Source of the DNA: a bacterium
GTDB lineage: Bacteria; Actinomycetota; UBA4738; HRBIN12
Assembly: GCA_023251895.1 (NCBI GenBank)
Contig: JAHEXX010000004.1
Span: 1 to 42,085, forward strand
Length of the DNA stretch: 42,085 nt
Direction: 5' to 3'
Shown here: positions 28,051-37,168 of the stretch, piece by piece
How positions within the stretch are numbered: position 1 is the first letter of the stretch
How the letters are laid out: each line of letters begins with the position of its first letter
Position numbers and translations under genes: made by a program
The notes under the pieces: model-generated
What the model was told of the DNA's origin: nothing
The model's input: only the letters and a program-made list of their open reading frames with translations
Database searches by the model: none

Positions 28051-31000
28051 CCCCCCCTTTCGTTCACCTCGACGTCCGCTCTTACTTCTCGCTGAAGGAC
28101 GGGGCCTTCCCACCTGAGGACCTGGCCCGGCGCGCCGCCGAGCTCCGCATGCCGGCGGTGGCCCTCACCGACCGCGACGGGCTGTACGGCGCCGCCCGGT
28201 TCGTCCAGGCCTGCGCACGAGCCGGCGTGAAACCGATCCTCGGGGCGACCCTCACGTTGGGGGCGGGGGTGGCCGCCTCCGTCGTGCTGCTTGCCCAAGA
28301 CGACGAGGGCTATGCGAACCTCTGTCGGCTCATCACGGATGCGCACATGCTTGGCGAGCGGGGAGAGCCGTCGCTGTCACCCGAGCAGATCTGTGCGCAC
28401 GCGGGTGACCTGGTCTGTTTGCTGGGGCCTTCTTCGCCGGCTGGGCGCCTCGCGATCGGCAGGCGGCTCGAGGCTGCGCGTCGGGCGGCTTCGCCGTTGC
28501 GGGAGGCGTTCGGGGATCGGCTGTTCGTCTCGGTTCAGCACCACGTGGAGCGGGACTCGGGCGCCGAGGTACGCGCGATGCTGCGGCTGGGCGAGGCGAT
28601 CGACACCAGGGCCGTCGCCACGAACGCCGTCCGTTACCTGATACCGCAGGACGCGTTCCTGGCCGACGCCCTCGAATGCATGCGCGAGATCGTTCCCATC
28701 GGCAGGAACAACGTCACGCGGACCAACGCCGAGGGGTACCTGAAGTCGGCACGGGAGATGCGCGCGCTGTTCCGGGAACGGCCGGACCTGTGCGACGCCA
28801 CCCTCGAGATCGCCGAGTCGTGCACGTTCGACATCGATCTCCGACGCGTTCACTTCCCGGAGTTCCCCACGCCGGGGGGGCGCTCGGCGTCGTCCGTGCT
28901 GGCCGAACGGTGCTGGCGCGGCATGGACCACCGCAGCATGAAGCCAACCCTACTAGTCCGTGACAGACTAGATCTCGAGCTTTCGATGATCCACAAGCTC
29001 GGGTACTCGGCGTACTTCCTGACCGTCGCCGACATCGTCGCGGACATCAGGGCCATGGGGGTCCGGTGCGCGTGCCGGGGCTCGGCGGCCGGGTCGCTGG
29101 TCTGCTACCTCACCGGCATCTCCGACGTTGACCCGGTCCGCCACGACCTGCTGTTCGAGCGGTTCATCAACCCGCTACGCGAGGAACTGCCCGATATCGA
29201 CATCGACGTGGAGTCGGCCCGGCGGGAGGACGTGTACGACATGGTCCTGTCGCGCCACGGCGACGATCGGGCGGCCTGCGTGACGATGGTCGATACGTAT
29301 CGGGCCCGGGGCGCGATCCGCGAGGTGGGCAAGGCCCTGGGCCTGCCGGAGGTCGAGGTGGGTACGGTGGCCAAGGCCTTCCCCCACATCGGGGCCGACC
29401 ACATCCGGGCGGCCATCGAGGCTCTCCCGGAGCTGGCCGGATCGAACCTGAACGCCGGCCAGCTGGAGCTGCTGTTCCGGGTGGCGGAGCGCCTGGACGG
29501 GTTCCCCCGGCACCTCGCATTGCACCCCTCGGGCATCGTGCTGTCGAACGACGAGCTGGTGAAGCGGGTGCCGCTGGAACGGTCGTTCCAGGGATACCGG
29601 ATGATCCAGGCCGACAAGGACGACGTCGAGCTGCTGGGGTACCTGAAGCTCGACGTGCTGGGCGTACGGATGCTCTCGGCCATGCGCCATGCCCTGGACG
29701 AGATCGCGCGCACCGAGCACGTGAAGGTCGATCTCGAAGAGATCCCGCTCGACGATTTGCCCACGTTCGAGCTGATCCGTTCCTCGGACACCCTGGGTTG
29801 CTTCCAGATCGAGTCGCCGGGGCAGCGGGAACTACTCCAGAAGCTCCAGCCGGAGCGGTGGGAAGACCTCATCGTCGACATCTCGCTGTTCCGCCCGGGG
29901 CCGGTGAAGTCGGACATGATCTCGCCGTTCCTGCGGCGGCGGGCCGGCATGGAACGCCCGGCCTACGCGCATCCCAAGTTCCGGGGCGCGCTGCAGGAGA
30001 CGTTCGGCGTGATCGTCTACCACGAGCAGGTGATCCGGACGATCGCCGCCGTCACCGGGTACGACCTGTCCACCGCCGACCGCATCCGCCGTCACCTCTC
30101 CGACGCCCTCGAGGTCGACGCCATCTGCGAGGACTTCCTGGCCCGCGCCAAGGAACAGGGCCTGGACGGCGAGGCCGCCGAGCGCGTCTGGAAGGAGGTC
30201 TCGTCGTTCGCCTCGTTCGGGTTCTGCAAGGCCCACGCCGCCGCCTTCGCCGTTCCGACCTACCAATCGGCGTGGCTGAAGGCCCGCTACCCGGCACACT
30301 TCCTGGCCGGGGTCCTGACCCACGACCCCGGCATGTATCCCCGCAGGTTGATCCTGGAGGACGCCCGGGAGCACGGCATCGCGATCCTCCCGCTCGACGT
30401 GAACCGCAGCGAGCCCGATTACGTGGCGGAAGTGGTCGAGCATGAGGCGGAGCCGCCCGTCCCCGCCGATACTGCGTCACACCGCTATGGGATCAGGCTG
30501 GCCCTCAAGGATGTCCACGGGATCTCGGACGCCGAGATCCGCTCGATCCTGGAGGCTCGGGCGGATCGGCCCTTCCGCGACGTCGGGGATTTCCTTCGTA
30601 GAACGGACGTCTCGCGGCCCGTCGTGGAGGCGCTGGCGCACGCGGGCGCGTTCGACCGCATCGGCGCGGGCAGCCGCCGGGACCGTCTGTACGAAGCCAT
30701 GGTCACCGACCCCCAGCGCGAAGGCGAGCAACTCGCACTCGACGTGCGCCCACCCCTCGCGACTTCAACCGCCCCGGCCAGCAGGATCAGCCTCCCCGAG
30801 TACACCGATGCCGAAGTGGTACGGGCCGAGCTCGAGGTCCTCGGCGTGGACGCGACGAGGCACATCGTGTCGTTCTTCGAACCCCTGCTCGAGGACCTCG
30901 GGGTGGTGCGCTCGCGCGACCTGTGGAGGCTCCGGAGCGACACCTGGGTCATGGTGGCCGGGGTGAAGGTGGCATCGCAGACCCCGGCGGTGCGGAGCGG

Positions 31001-31310
31001 CCAGCGCATCATCTTCCTCACCCTCGACGACGCCACCGGCCCGGTCGACGTCACGGTGTTCGAGAAGGTCCAGCCCAAGTGCGCGCGGACGGTGTTCCAC
31101 TCGTACGTGCTCGCGGTGTGGGGGAAGCTCCGGCGTACGGGCAAGAAGGGGGTGAGTATCATCGCTGAGGACGTCTGGGACCTCGCAGCGTTGCATCGTG
31201 CCCGCCGGACCGGGGAACTCGACCGGGCGCTGGCGAAGGTCGGGCCGGCAGGCGCGTCGCTGCCCTCCCGGAAGCTGTGGCATGCGAGCGGTGGATCCGC
31301 CGGATGGTGA
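28041..31310 (+). CDS. dnaE2: Error-prone DNA polymerase III alpha subunit (DnaE2/ImuC type)
   Basis: PHP-like N-terminus HLDVRSYFSLKDGAFPPEDL...TDRDGLYGAARF; PDIDIDVES catalytic Asp pair, LKLDVLGVRMLSAM; C-terminal OB fold and RKLWHASGGSAGW end; LexA box at the start. Confidence 0.85.
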   Translation: MFDSPPFVHLDVRSYFSLKDGAFPPEDLARRAAELRMPAVALTDRDGLYGAARFVQACARAGVKPILGATLTLGAGVAASVVLLAQDDEGYANLCRLITDAHMLGERGEPSLSPEQICAHAGDLVCLLGPSSPAGRLAIGRRLEAARRAASPLREAFGDRLFVSVQHHVERDSGAEVRAMLRLGEAIDTRAVATNAVRYLIPQDAFLADALECMREIVPIGRNNVTRTNAEGYLKSAREMRALFRERPDLCDATLEIAESCTFDIDLRRVHFPEFPTPGGRSASSVLAERCWRGMDHRSMKPTLLVRDRLDLELSMIHKLGYSAYFLTVADIVADIRAMGVRCACRGSAAGSLVCYLTGISDVDPVRHDLLFERFINPLREELPDIDIDVESARREDVYDMVLSRHGDDRAACVTMVDTYRARGAIREVGKALGLPEVEVGTVAKAFPHIGADHIRAAIEALPELAGSNLNAGQLELLFRVAERLDGFPRHLALHPSGIVLSNDELVKRVPLERSFQGYRMIQADKDDVELLGYLKLDVLGVRMLSAMRHALDEIARTEHVKVDLEEIPLDDLPTFELIRSSDTLGCFQIESPGQRELLQKLQPERWEDLIVDISLFRPGPVKSDMISPFLRRRAGMERPAYAHPKFRGALQETFGVIVYHEQVIRTIAAVTGYDLSTADRIRRHLSDALEVDAICEDFLARAKEQGLDGEAAERVWKEVSSFASFGFCKAHAAAFAVPTYQSAWLKARYPAHFLAGVLTHDPGMYPRRLILEDAREHGIAILPLDVNRSEPDYVAEVVEHEAEPPVPADTASHRYGIRLALKDVHGISDAEIRSILEARADRPFRDVGDFLRRTDVSRPVVEALAHAGAFDRIGAGSRRDRLYEAMVTDPQREGEQLALDVRPPLATSTAPASRISLPEYTDAEVVRAELEVLGVDATRHIVSFFEPLLEDLGVVRSRDLWRLRSDTWVMVAGVKVASQTPAVRSGQRIIFLTLDDATGPVDVTVFEKVQPKCARTVFHSYVLAVWGKLRRTGKKGVSIIAEDVWDLAALHRARRTGELDRALAKVGPAGASLPSRKLWHASGGSAGW

Positions 31311-31319
31311 GGCAGGGGA

Positions 31320-32576
31320 GTGACCGAACCGACCGAAGGTACCGACCGGACCGGTTCGGTCTTGGCCAACCGTCCGTTCCTGTTCCTGGTCCTGGCCCAC
31401 GGTTTGTCGGGTCTCGCGTTCTGGGGTTACTTCGCCACGGTGTTCGCGGAGGCCGCCTACGAGTTCCACGCCACCGTCGGCCAGATGGCCGTGCTCGGCG
31501 CCTCGCTCTCCGTCCCGTTCATCCTGGGAAGCATCCTCCAGGGCCTGTTCGTCGATCGGTGGAGCCCGAAGTGGCTGAGCTTCCTGGGATACGTCGCCCT
31601 GGTCGGAGCCATCCCGCTCGCGTGGGCGGCCGACTCGCTTCCGTGGCTGTACGCGTCGTCGTTCATGGTGGGCGGCGCCTTCGCCACCATCGAGCCTTCC
31701 CGGTCCGCACTGACGGGCCTGCTGGTGCCGGAGGATCGGCTGGTGCGGGCGAACGGCGCCATCTCGGTGTCGTTCCAGATCTCCCTGGTCGTGGGGACCC
31801 TCGTGGGCGGCGCCCTGCTGGACGCGTACGGGTCGAGCATGGTCTACGCGACGGCGACCGGCATCGCGCTGCTCCCGGTGGCGTTCGTCCTGCCCATCCC
31901 CGACGTACGCCAGCGGGGCGAACGCCCGGCCCTGTCCCTGGACGGCTTGCAGAAGGGAGCCCGGACCGCCTGGCACCACTCGGAGCTCCGGCTGCTGTTG
32001 CTGATCACGGGCACGAGCTGGACGCTGATCAACACGTTCTTCGTGTTGGAACCGCTGTTCATCAAGCAGACGCTCCATCAGGGCCAAGAAGCGGTCCTGT
32101 ACCTGTGGGGGGCACACGGGGTGGGAGCATTGTTCGGGGCGATCGCCATTACCCGGTCCAAGCGCGGGACCGGGCGGGAGCCCGCCTTCGTGTGCGGAGG
32201 GGTCGTGACGATCGGTGTGGGCATCCTCGGCTACACGGGGGTCGGCATCTACGGGGTGGCGCTGGTGGCCGCGGCGGTAGCGGGGTCGGGATTCGCGCTG
32301 CTCTTCCCGCCGCTTCTGGCATTCATCCAGCGCGTCGTCGTGGAGGAACAGCGGGGCCGGGTCACCGGCGTGTTCGTTGCGCTCCAGGAGACCATGGGCC
32401 TCGCGAGCTCCCTCGTCATCCTGGTGCTCGGCGGCGTGATCGTGGTCCGGCCCACGCTGGTGGGGGCGAGCGCGGTCCTCATCGCGCTGGGGTTGGTCGG
32501 GGTGCGGGCGGACGCCGCAACCCGCCGGACCGTCCGGGCCTCGGCGGTGGTGGAGGATGACGAACCGGCCGCCTGA
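31320..32576 (+). CDS. MFS transporter
   Basis: 12-transmembrane pattern; LFVDRWSPKWLSFLGYVAL loop; starts 10 bp after the dnaE2 stop and overlaps dinB by 20 bp. Confidence 0.85.
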   Translation: MTEPTEGTDRTGSVLANRPFLFLVLAHGLSGLAFWGYFATVFAEAAYEFHATVGQMAVLGASLSVPFILGSILQGLFVDRWSPKWLSFLGYVALVGAIPLAWAADSLPWLYASSFMVGGAFATIEPSRSALTGLLVPEDRLVRANGAISVSFQISLVVGTLVGGALLDAYGSSMVYATATGIALLPVAFVLPIPDVRQRGERPALSLDGLQKGARTAWHHSELRLLLLITGTSWTLINTFFVLEPLFIKQTLHQGQEAVLYLWGAHGVGALFGAIAITRSKRGTGREPAFVCGGVVTIGVGILGYTGVGIYGVALVAAAVAGSGFALLFPPLLAFIQRVVVEEQRGRVTGVFVALQETMGLASSLVILVLGGVIVVRPTLVGASAVLIALGLVGVRADAATRRTVRASAVVEDDEPAA

Positions 32577-33741
32577 GCCCATCCTGCACGTCGACCTCGA
32601 CGCGTTCTACGCCTCGGTGGAGGTCCTGAAGGACCCCGCGCTCGCCGGCAAGCCCGTGGTGGTGGGGGGCGCCGGCACGCGGGGAGTCGTCATGTCAGCC
32701 TCCTATGAGGCTCGGGCCTACGGCATCCGCTCGGCCATGCCGGCCGTGCGAGCCCGGCGGCTGTGCCCCGATGCGGCGTTCGTCCCGCCCGACTTCGAGT
32801 CCTACAAGGCCCACTCGAACCGGTTCCGTGAGGTGCTCCGGTCGGTGACTCCGCTCGTGGAGCCCATCGCCCTGGACGAGGCCTTCCTGGACGTGGGCGG
32901 CGCCGGCCTGCTGTTCGGTGAGCCGGAGGGGATCGCCCGCCGGATCCGGGAGGAGGTGGCCCGCGAGGTCGGGGTGACCTGCTCCGTAGGCGTGGCGCCC
33001 AGCAAGCTCGTGGCCAAGCTGGCCTCAACGAGGGCCAAGCCTGACGGGCTCATCCACGTGCAGGCGGATGGGGTCCCGGCGTTCATGGAACCACTCCCGG
33101 TCGACGCGCTGTGGGGGGTGGGGGAGGTGACCGGGGAATTGCTGCGGCGTCTGGGGGTCCGCACGGTCGGGGACCTGGCCCGGACCCCGGAGGGAGTGCT
33201 GGAACGGCTGCTCGGCGACGTGACCGCCCGCACCCTGTCGGAGCTGGCTCGGGGTATCGACGACCGCCCGGTCGTTCCCTACGAGGCTCCCAAGTCGATC
33301 AGCCACGAAGAGACCTTCGGCCGGGACCTGGACGATCAGGGCGCCCTGCTCCGGGAGGTCCTTTCGCTGTCCCACAAGGTGGCAGCCCGGCTGCGAGAGG
33401 ACGGCTATCGGGCCCGGACCGTGGTTCTGAAGGCCCGCCTGGCCAACTTCACCACGCTGACCCGCTCCCGCACACTGCCGGACCCCACCGACGTCGGCGC
33501 CGACATCTTCCACGTGGCCGGGGACTTGCTCCGGTCGCTCCCGGGAGCCCGGCGGCGGTTCCGCCTGCTGGGGGTGCAGGCCACGGGCCTGGTCCCGGCG
33601 GGCGCCGAACAGCTCGCGCTGCTCCGCGGGGAACGGTGGAGCGACGTGGAGCGGGCCCTCGATCGCATCGACCGGCGGTTCGGGACGGGGTCCGCCATGC
33701 CGGCGGCCCTTTTGAAACCACGCGGTCGGCGCTCCAGATGA
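32557..33741 (+). CDS. dinB: DNA polymerase IV (Y family)
   Basis: ILHVDLDAFYASVEVLKDP, MSASYEARAYGIRSAMP, IALDEAFLDVGG, CSVGVAPSKLVAKLAS, KSISHEETFGRDL; clamp-binding-like QLALL. Confidence 0.93.
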   Translation: MTNRPPEPILHVDLDAFYASVEVLKDPALAGKPVVVGGAGTRGVVMSASYEARAYGIRSAMPAVRARRLCPDAAFVPPDFESYKAHSNRFREVLRSVTPLVEPIALDEAFLDVGGAGLLFGEPEGIARRIREEVAREVGVTCSVGVAPSKLVAKLASTRAKPDGLIHVQADGVPAFMEPLPVDALWGVGEVTGELLRRLGVRTVGDLARTPEGVLERLLGDVTARTLSELARGIDDRPVVPYEAPKSISHEETFGRDLDDQGALLREVLSLSHKVAARLREDGYRARTVVLKARLANFTTLTRSRTLPDPTDVGADIFHVAGDLLRSLPGARRRFRLLGVQATGLVPAGAEQLALLRGERWSDVERALDRIDRRFGTGSAMPAALLKPRGRRSR

Positions 33742-33772
33742 GGTTCCCTCTTCCCGATCATGAGGACGTTCC

Positions 33773-33778
33773 TATAAT
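33773..33778 (+). promoter_or_regulatory. -10 hexamer TATAAT upstream of the DUF3040 gene
   Basis: Exact TATAAT 28 bp before the ATG at 33806. Confidence 0.45.
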
Positions 33779-33805
33779 GGGTTGGACCCCCGGAAGGTAG
33801 GAAGG

Positions 33806-34189
33806 ATGCCGCTCTCCGATCACGAACAACGGATCCTCGAGGAGATAGAGCGTCGACTCAGTGAGGAGGATCCGCGCCTGGTCGAGACCGTGCAGCGAAC
33901 CTCCCTGTACACGCATCTGGCCCGCAGGATCCGGTGGGCGTCGCTCGCGTTCCTAACGGGCTTCGTCATGCTCATGCTGTTCTCCGTTGCACTGTGGATC
34001 GCCGGCCTGGGTTTCGTCGTGATGCTCGTGTCGGCGCTGCTCGTGTATCGGTACCTCAAGCAGATGGGCCGTGACCAGATGCGGGCGTGGCAGGAACAGG
34101 GTGGGCGATTCTCCCTCGCCTCGCTCCTCGCCCGGTTGTCGGGCCAATTCCGCGGCCGCCGCCCCCCTCCTCCACCGCCGCCGCAGTAG
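33806..34189 (+). CDS. DUF3040 domain-containing protein
   Basis: MPLSDHEQRILEEIERRLSEEDPRLVE... plus two transmembrane segments. Confidence 0.88.
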   Translation: MPLSDHEQRILEEIERRLSEEDPRLVETVQRTSLYTHLARRIRWASLAFLTGFVMLMLFSVALWIAGLGFVVMLVSALLVYRYLKQMGRDQMRAWQEQGGRFSLASLLARLSGQFRGRRPPPPPPPQ

Positions 34190-34398
34190 GGCGTGGGCTG
34201 CCGTTCGGCGACACGCCGTCGTAGTTCTTCCGGATGGTTTGTCACTCGAGGTGGCCCGTTCGGGTTGCCTCCGCCACTCGCGGTGCAGTAAAACAAGCTT
34301 CACCTTCCCCGGGCGTGACCGCCTTCTGCATGTCGGGTCGCACGCGGTCTGCCCACGGCGACGTGGATGAGGAACGAGGGGTCGGGGGGCGCGCTCGA

Positions 34399-34881
34399 AT
34401 GGAAGGGTTCACCGCTCATCAAGCATGCAGGTTGACAGGTTGCACGCCGCGTCAGCTTCGGTACTGGGATCAGATCGGGCTGGTGAGGCCCTCGGTCCAG
34501 AGTACCGGGGGGCGGCCCGGGGTCCCGCGCCTGTACTCGTTCCGCGACCTCGTCGCCCTGAAGGTCGTCCGATCCCTATTGGACGGCGGCATGTCGCTCC
34601 AGAAGGTCCGGCGGGCCTGGGGCTACCTGAATAGGCGCGCGGGCCTGGACCGGCAGCTCTCCGAGGTCAAGCTCATCACGGACGGCGTGTCCATCTTCAA
34701 GGTGGCCCGCCGGAACGGGGAGATCCTCGACGCGCTCCGCGAGGGTCAGCTGGCCTTCTTCGTGGCCATAGACGACATCGCCTCCGGCGTCGACGCGGAC
34801 GTCAAGCAGTTCCGGGAGGACCGGGAGCAGTTCATCCGGGCTCTCCGGGAGGCCGCGGCGCACGCGCAGGCCGGGCGGTAG
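34399..34881 (+). CDS. MerR-family transcriptional regulator
   Basis: MEGFTAHQACRLTGCTPRQLRYWDQIGLVRPSVQSTGGRPGVPRLYSFRDLVALKVVRSLLDGGMSLQKVRRA. Confidence 0.88.
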   Translation: MEGFTAHQACRLTGCTPRQLRYWDQIGLVRPSVQSTGGRPGVPRLYSFRDLVALKVVRSLLDGGMSLQKVRRAWGYLNRRAGLDRQLSEVKLITDGVSIFKVARRNGEILDALREGQLAFFVAIDDIASGVDADVKQFREDREQFIRALREAAAHAQAGR

Positions 34882-34891
34882 AGCCCGGGCT

Positions 34892-37168
34892 TCAGATCCC
34901 GGGCCGGTAGATCCCCACGATGCGGCGCACGAGCGCGGTGTTCCTCCGCATTTCCCGCATGGCAGTGCGGGCGGCGTACCCGGCGCTCCGCGCGTCCGCC
35001 TCCGAAACTGGGCGCCCGGAGTAAGCGGCTCGATCGACCAGGCCCGACAGGGTTTCCAGGTGGCCGTCGGAGAACGAGACGGCTCCCGCGAGGCGCCGTT
35101 CGTACTCGTCGACCGTCTCGCCTTCGTTCCGGCCCAAGCCGAGGTCGGCGGCCTCACCGGTGAAGACCCGGTAAGTGGCGAGCACCATCTTCGTGGGGTC
35201 TCTCTCCCGTATGAGCCTGGCCAACCGCCAGGCGAATTTGCCCAGCGGGACCAACAAGAGCAGGATCCCGGCCGCCGCGAACAGGACCCGGAAGATAAGG
35301 CTCCAGGGGACTGTGGTCGGTGTGGGGAATAGCTCCGTGCTCGATCGCGGCCCCCCTCGCCGGCCCAGGTGCGCCTGGCCGCGGAAGGATTCAAGGGACG
35401 CGGCATCCTTGCCCGTGCGCTTCGCGGGCTTCGGCTGCTGGGAACAGGCGCCGCCCTCGCAGCGCCCGAGGGGCCCGGCTGGGTTCAGGTACGCCGCCTC
35501 CGCCACGGGGTTCGTGCGCTGAGGAGTGGGCTCGAAGGCGATCCATCCGTAACCGGGGAAGTCCACCTCGACCCACGTGTGCAGGTTCCGGTTCGTGATG
35601 ATGTACGAACCGGGAACCTCGGAGTTCTCGGTTCCGGACGTGTAGCCGACGGCCAGCCGGGCCGGGTAGCCGAGCGTGCGTAGCATCAAAGCCATGGTGG
35701 TCGCGAACTGCTGGCAGAACCCCTTCTTGGCGTCGAGGAACTGCCGCACGGCCCCGATGTCCGCGGGATACTCGACATCCTCGCTGTACGTGAAGCCTCC
35801 CGTGTCCTTCAGCCAGTTCTGGATCCGTAGGATGCGGTCGAAGGCGGGGAGGCTCTCGGGCCCGGCCTTCTTCTCGGCCAGGTCCTTGATCCCTTGCGGG
35901 ATGTCGGCAGGGTAGCTGGTGTACGTGCCGTACCGAGCTGGGGTCGCGAACGAGACGCCACGCAACTGCTCCGCGGTGGGCTCGACCAACAGGGACTTCA
36001 CGGTGTAGGAGTCCCCGGCCGACAGGGGGTCCTCGCTGGCCACGACGCTGGTGTCGGCGTCGTACCGCACGGGCCCTCCCGAGCCCAGGCTGATCTCGAC
36101 CGGCTGATAGGCGGCCGGCAGGGAACGGTTCCCGAAGTTGCGCTGGAGCGTCATGGTCTGCGTGAAGAGCTGGTCCTCCGCGATGGCCGGCGGGCCCACC
36201 CTTGCGGGTGACCCGACAAGCGGGGCGTGTCGCAGCTCGGGGTCGGTGCTGGCCGTCCACCTCACGCCGTCGGAGGTGGTGTCGAGCGCGAACAGCCGGT
36301 AGTAGGAGGGCCTTCGGGGCGTCGCATCCACCCGGAAGTAGACGACCGTCGCGTCCGATCTGAGGCGCGAGGCCAGCGACACGAGCGGGTCGATGTTGGC
36401 GATACTCGTGTCGTGGCCGCCGGAGAAGTTGATCAGCGGTCCCGCGCGGAGACCCGGGAGGATCCCGGGCACGAGCGCGGCGACGGCCATCGCCGCGAGC
36501 GCCACCTTCCTAGCCCCGCGGGTGGACGTCATGGTGGTCCTGCCGGAGGAGCCGGGGACGGGCCAAAGCGGTCCCCACTGCATGATCCGGCGGATGCCGT
36601 CCCCGAACACCACGGCCAGCACCGCCATCAGGAACATGAGCCCGTACCCGAATCGGGGGCCGTCCTGCATGGCCGTGTCGGTGAACCCGACCAGCGCCAC
36701 CGGTGGGAGCACCGCCAGGAGCGGGCTGCCGGCTCTGACCGCCAGGGCGTGGGCCGAGAACATCGCCGCCCACACGGCCGTAACGGCGGCCAGCATCAGC
36801 GGAGCGAGTGGGTCCGCGGGCGCGACCTTGACCCTGGCTTGGTGGCCCACCTTGTCCACGGCCCGCCCGATCGCCACAAGGGTCTCTCGGGTGGGCAGCC
36901 CGAAGAGCGTGGTGTGCGGGAACACGAGCAGCCCGATCGCCACGCTGAGGAGGGCTGCGCTCGCCACCGTCGCCAGCAGCAGGCTCCTTCGCTCGAACGC
37001 CGCCGCCACCAGGATCGAGGCGAACGCCACCGCGATAAGCCGGTACGTGGGCCCGTGGCCCCTGAACACGCGGCCGAAGGCCCAAGCCGTGGCGAACGCC
37101 AGGAGCGCGAGGGCCCCTAGCGCAACGACGCGGTTGCGGCGGGCAACTGGTTCAGGCTGGCGCGCCAT
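34892..37168 (-). CDS. TransglutaminaseTgpA-like membrane protein (DUF3488/DUF4129)
   Basis: KKGFCQQFATTMALMLRTLGYPARLAVGYTSG, NRNLHTWVEVDFPGYGWIAFEPTP; N-terminal transmembrane bundle. Confidence 0.9.
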   Translation of the reverse strand: MARQPEPVARRNRVVALGALALLAFATAWAFGRVFRGHGPTYRLIAVAFASILVAAAFERRSLLLATVASAALLSVAIGLLVFPHTTLFGLPTRETLVAIGRAVDKVGHQARVKVAPADPLAPLMLAAVTAVWAAMFSAHALAVRAGSPLLAVLPPVALVGFTDTAMQDGPRFGYGLMFLMAVLAVVFGDGIRRIMQWGPLWPVPGSSGRTTMTSTRGARKVALAAMAVAALVPGILPGLRAGPLINFSGGHDTSIANIDPLVSLASRLRSDATVVYFRVDATPRRPSYYRLFALDTTSDGVRWTASTDPELRHAPLVGSPARVGPPAIAEDQLFTQTMTLQRNFGNRSLPAAYQPVEISLGSGGPVRYDADTSVVASEDPLSAGDSYTVKSLLVEPTAEQLRGVSFATPARYGTYTSYPADIPQGIKDLAEKKAGPESLPAFDRILRIQNWLKDTGGFTYSEDVEYPADIGAVRQFLDAKKGFCQQFATTMALMLRTLGYPARLAVGYTSGTENSEVPGSYIITNRNLHTWVEVDFPGYGWIAFEPTPQRTNPVAEAAYLNPAGPLGRCEGGACSQQPKPAKRTGKDAASLESFRGQAHLGRRGGPRSSTELFPTPTTVPWSLIFRVLFAAAGILLLLVPLGKFAWRLARLIRERDPTKMVLATYRVFTGEAADLGLGRNEGETVDEYERRLAGAVSFSDGHLETLSGLVDRAAYSGRPVSEADARSAGYAARTAMREMRRNTALVRRIVGIYRPGI

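Noticed and set aside
26369-28346. 553-aa plus and 541-aa minus ORFs over the GT-C-like gene and the dnaE2 start
   Set aside because: Shadow frames with Arg/Gly/Pro-biased composition; frame 25893-27995 has the transmembrane pattern.
28041-31310. Calling this the replicative dnaE1
   Set aside because: SOS box, degenerate PHP motifs and linkage to dinB fit DnaE2/ImuC better.
30765-32582. 605-aa antisense ORF over dnaE2 end and MFS
   Set aside because: Compositionally biased (E/R/Q/H-rich) shadow of two supported genes.
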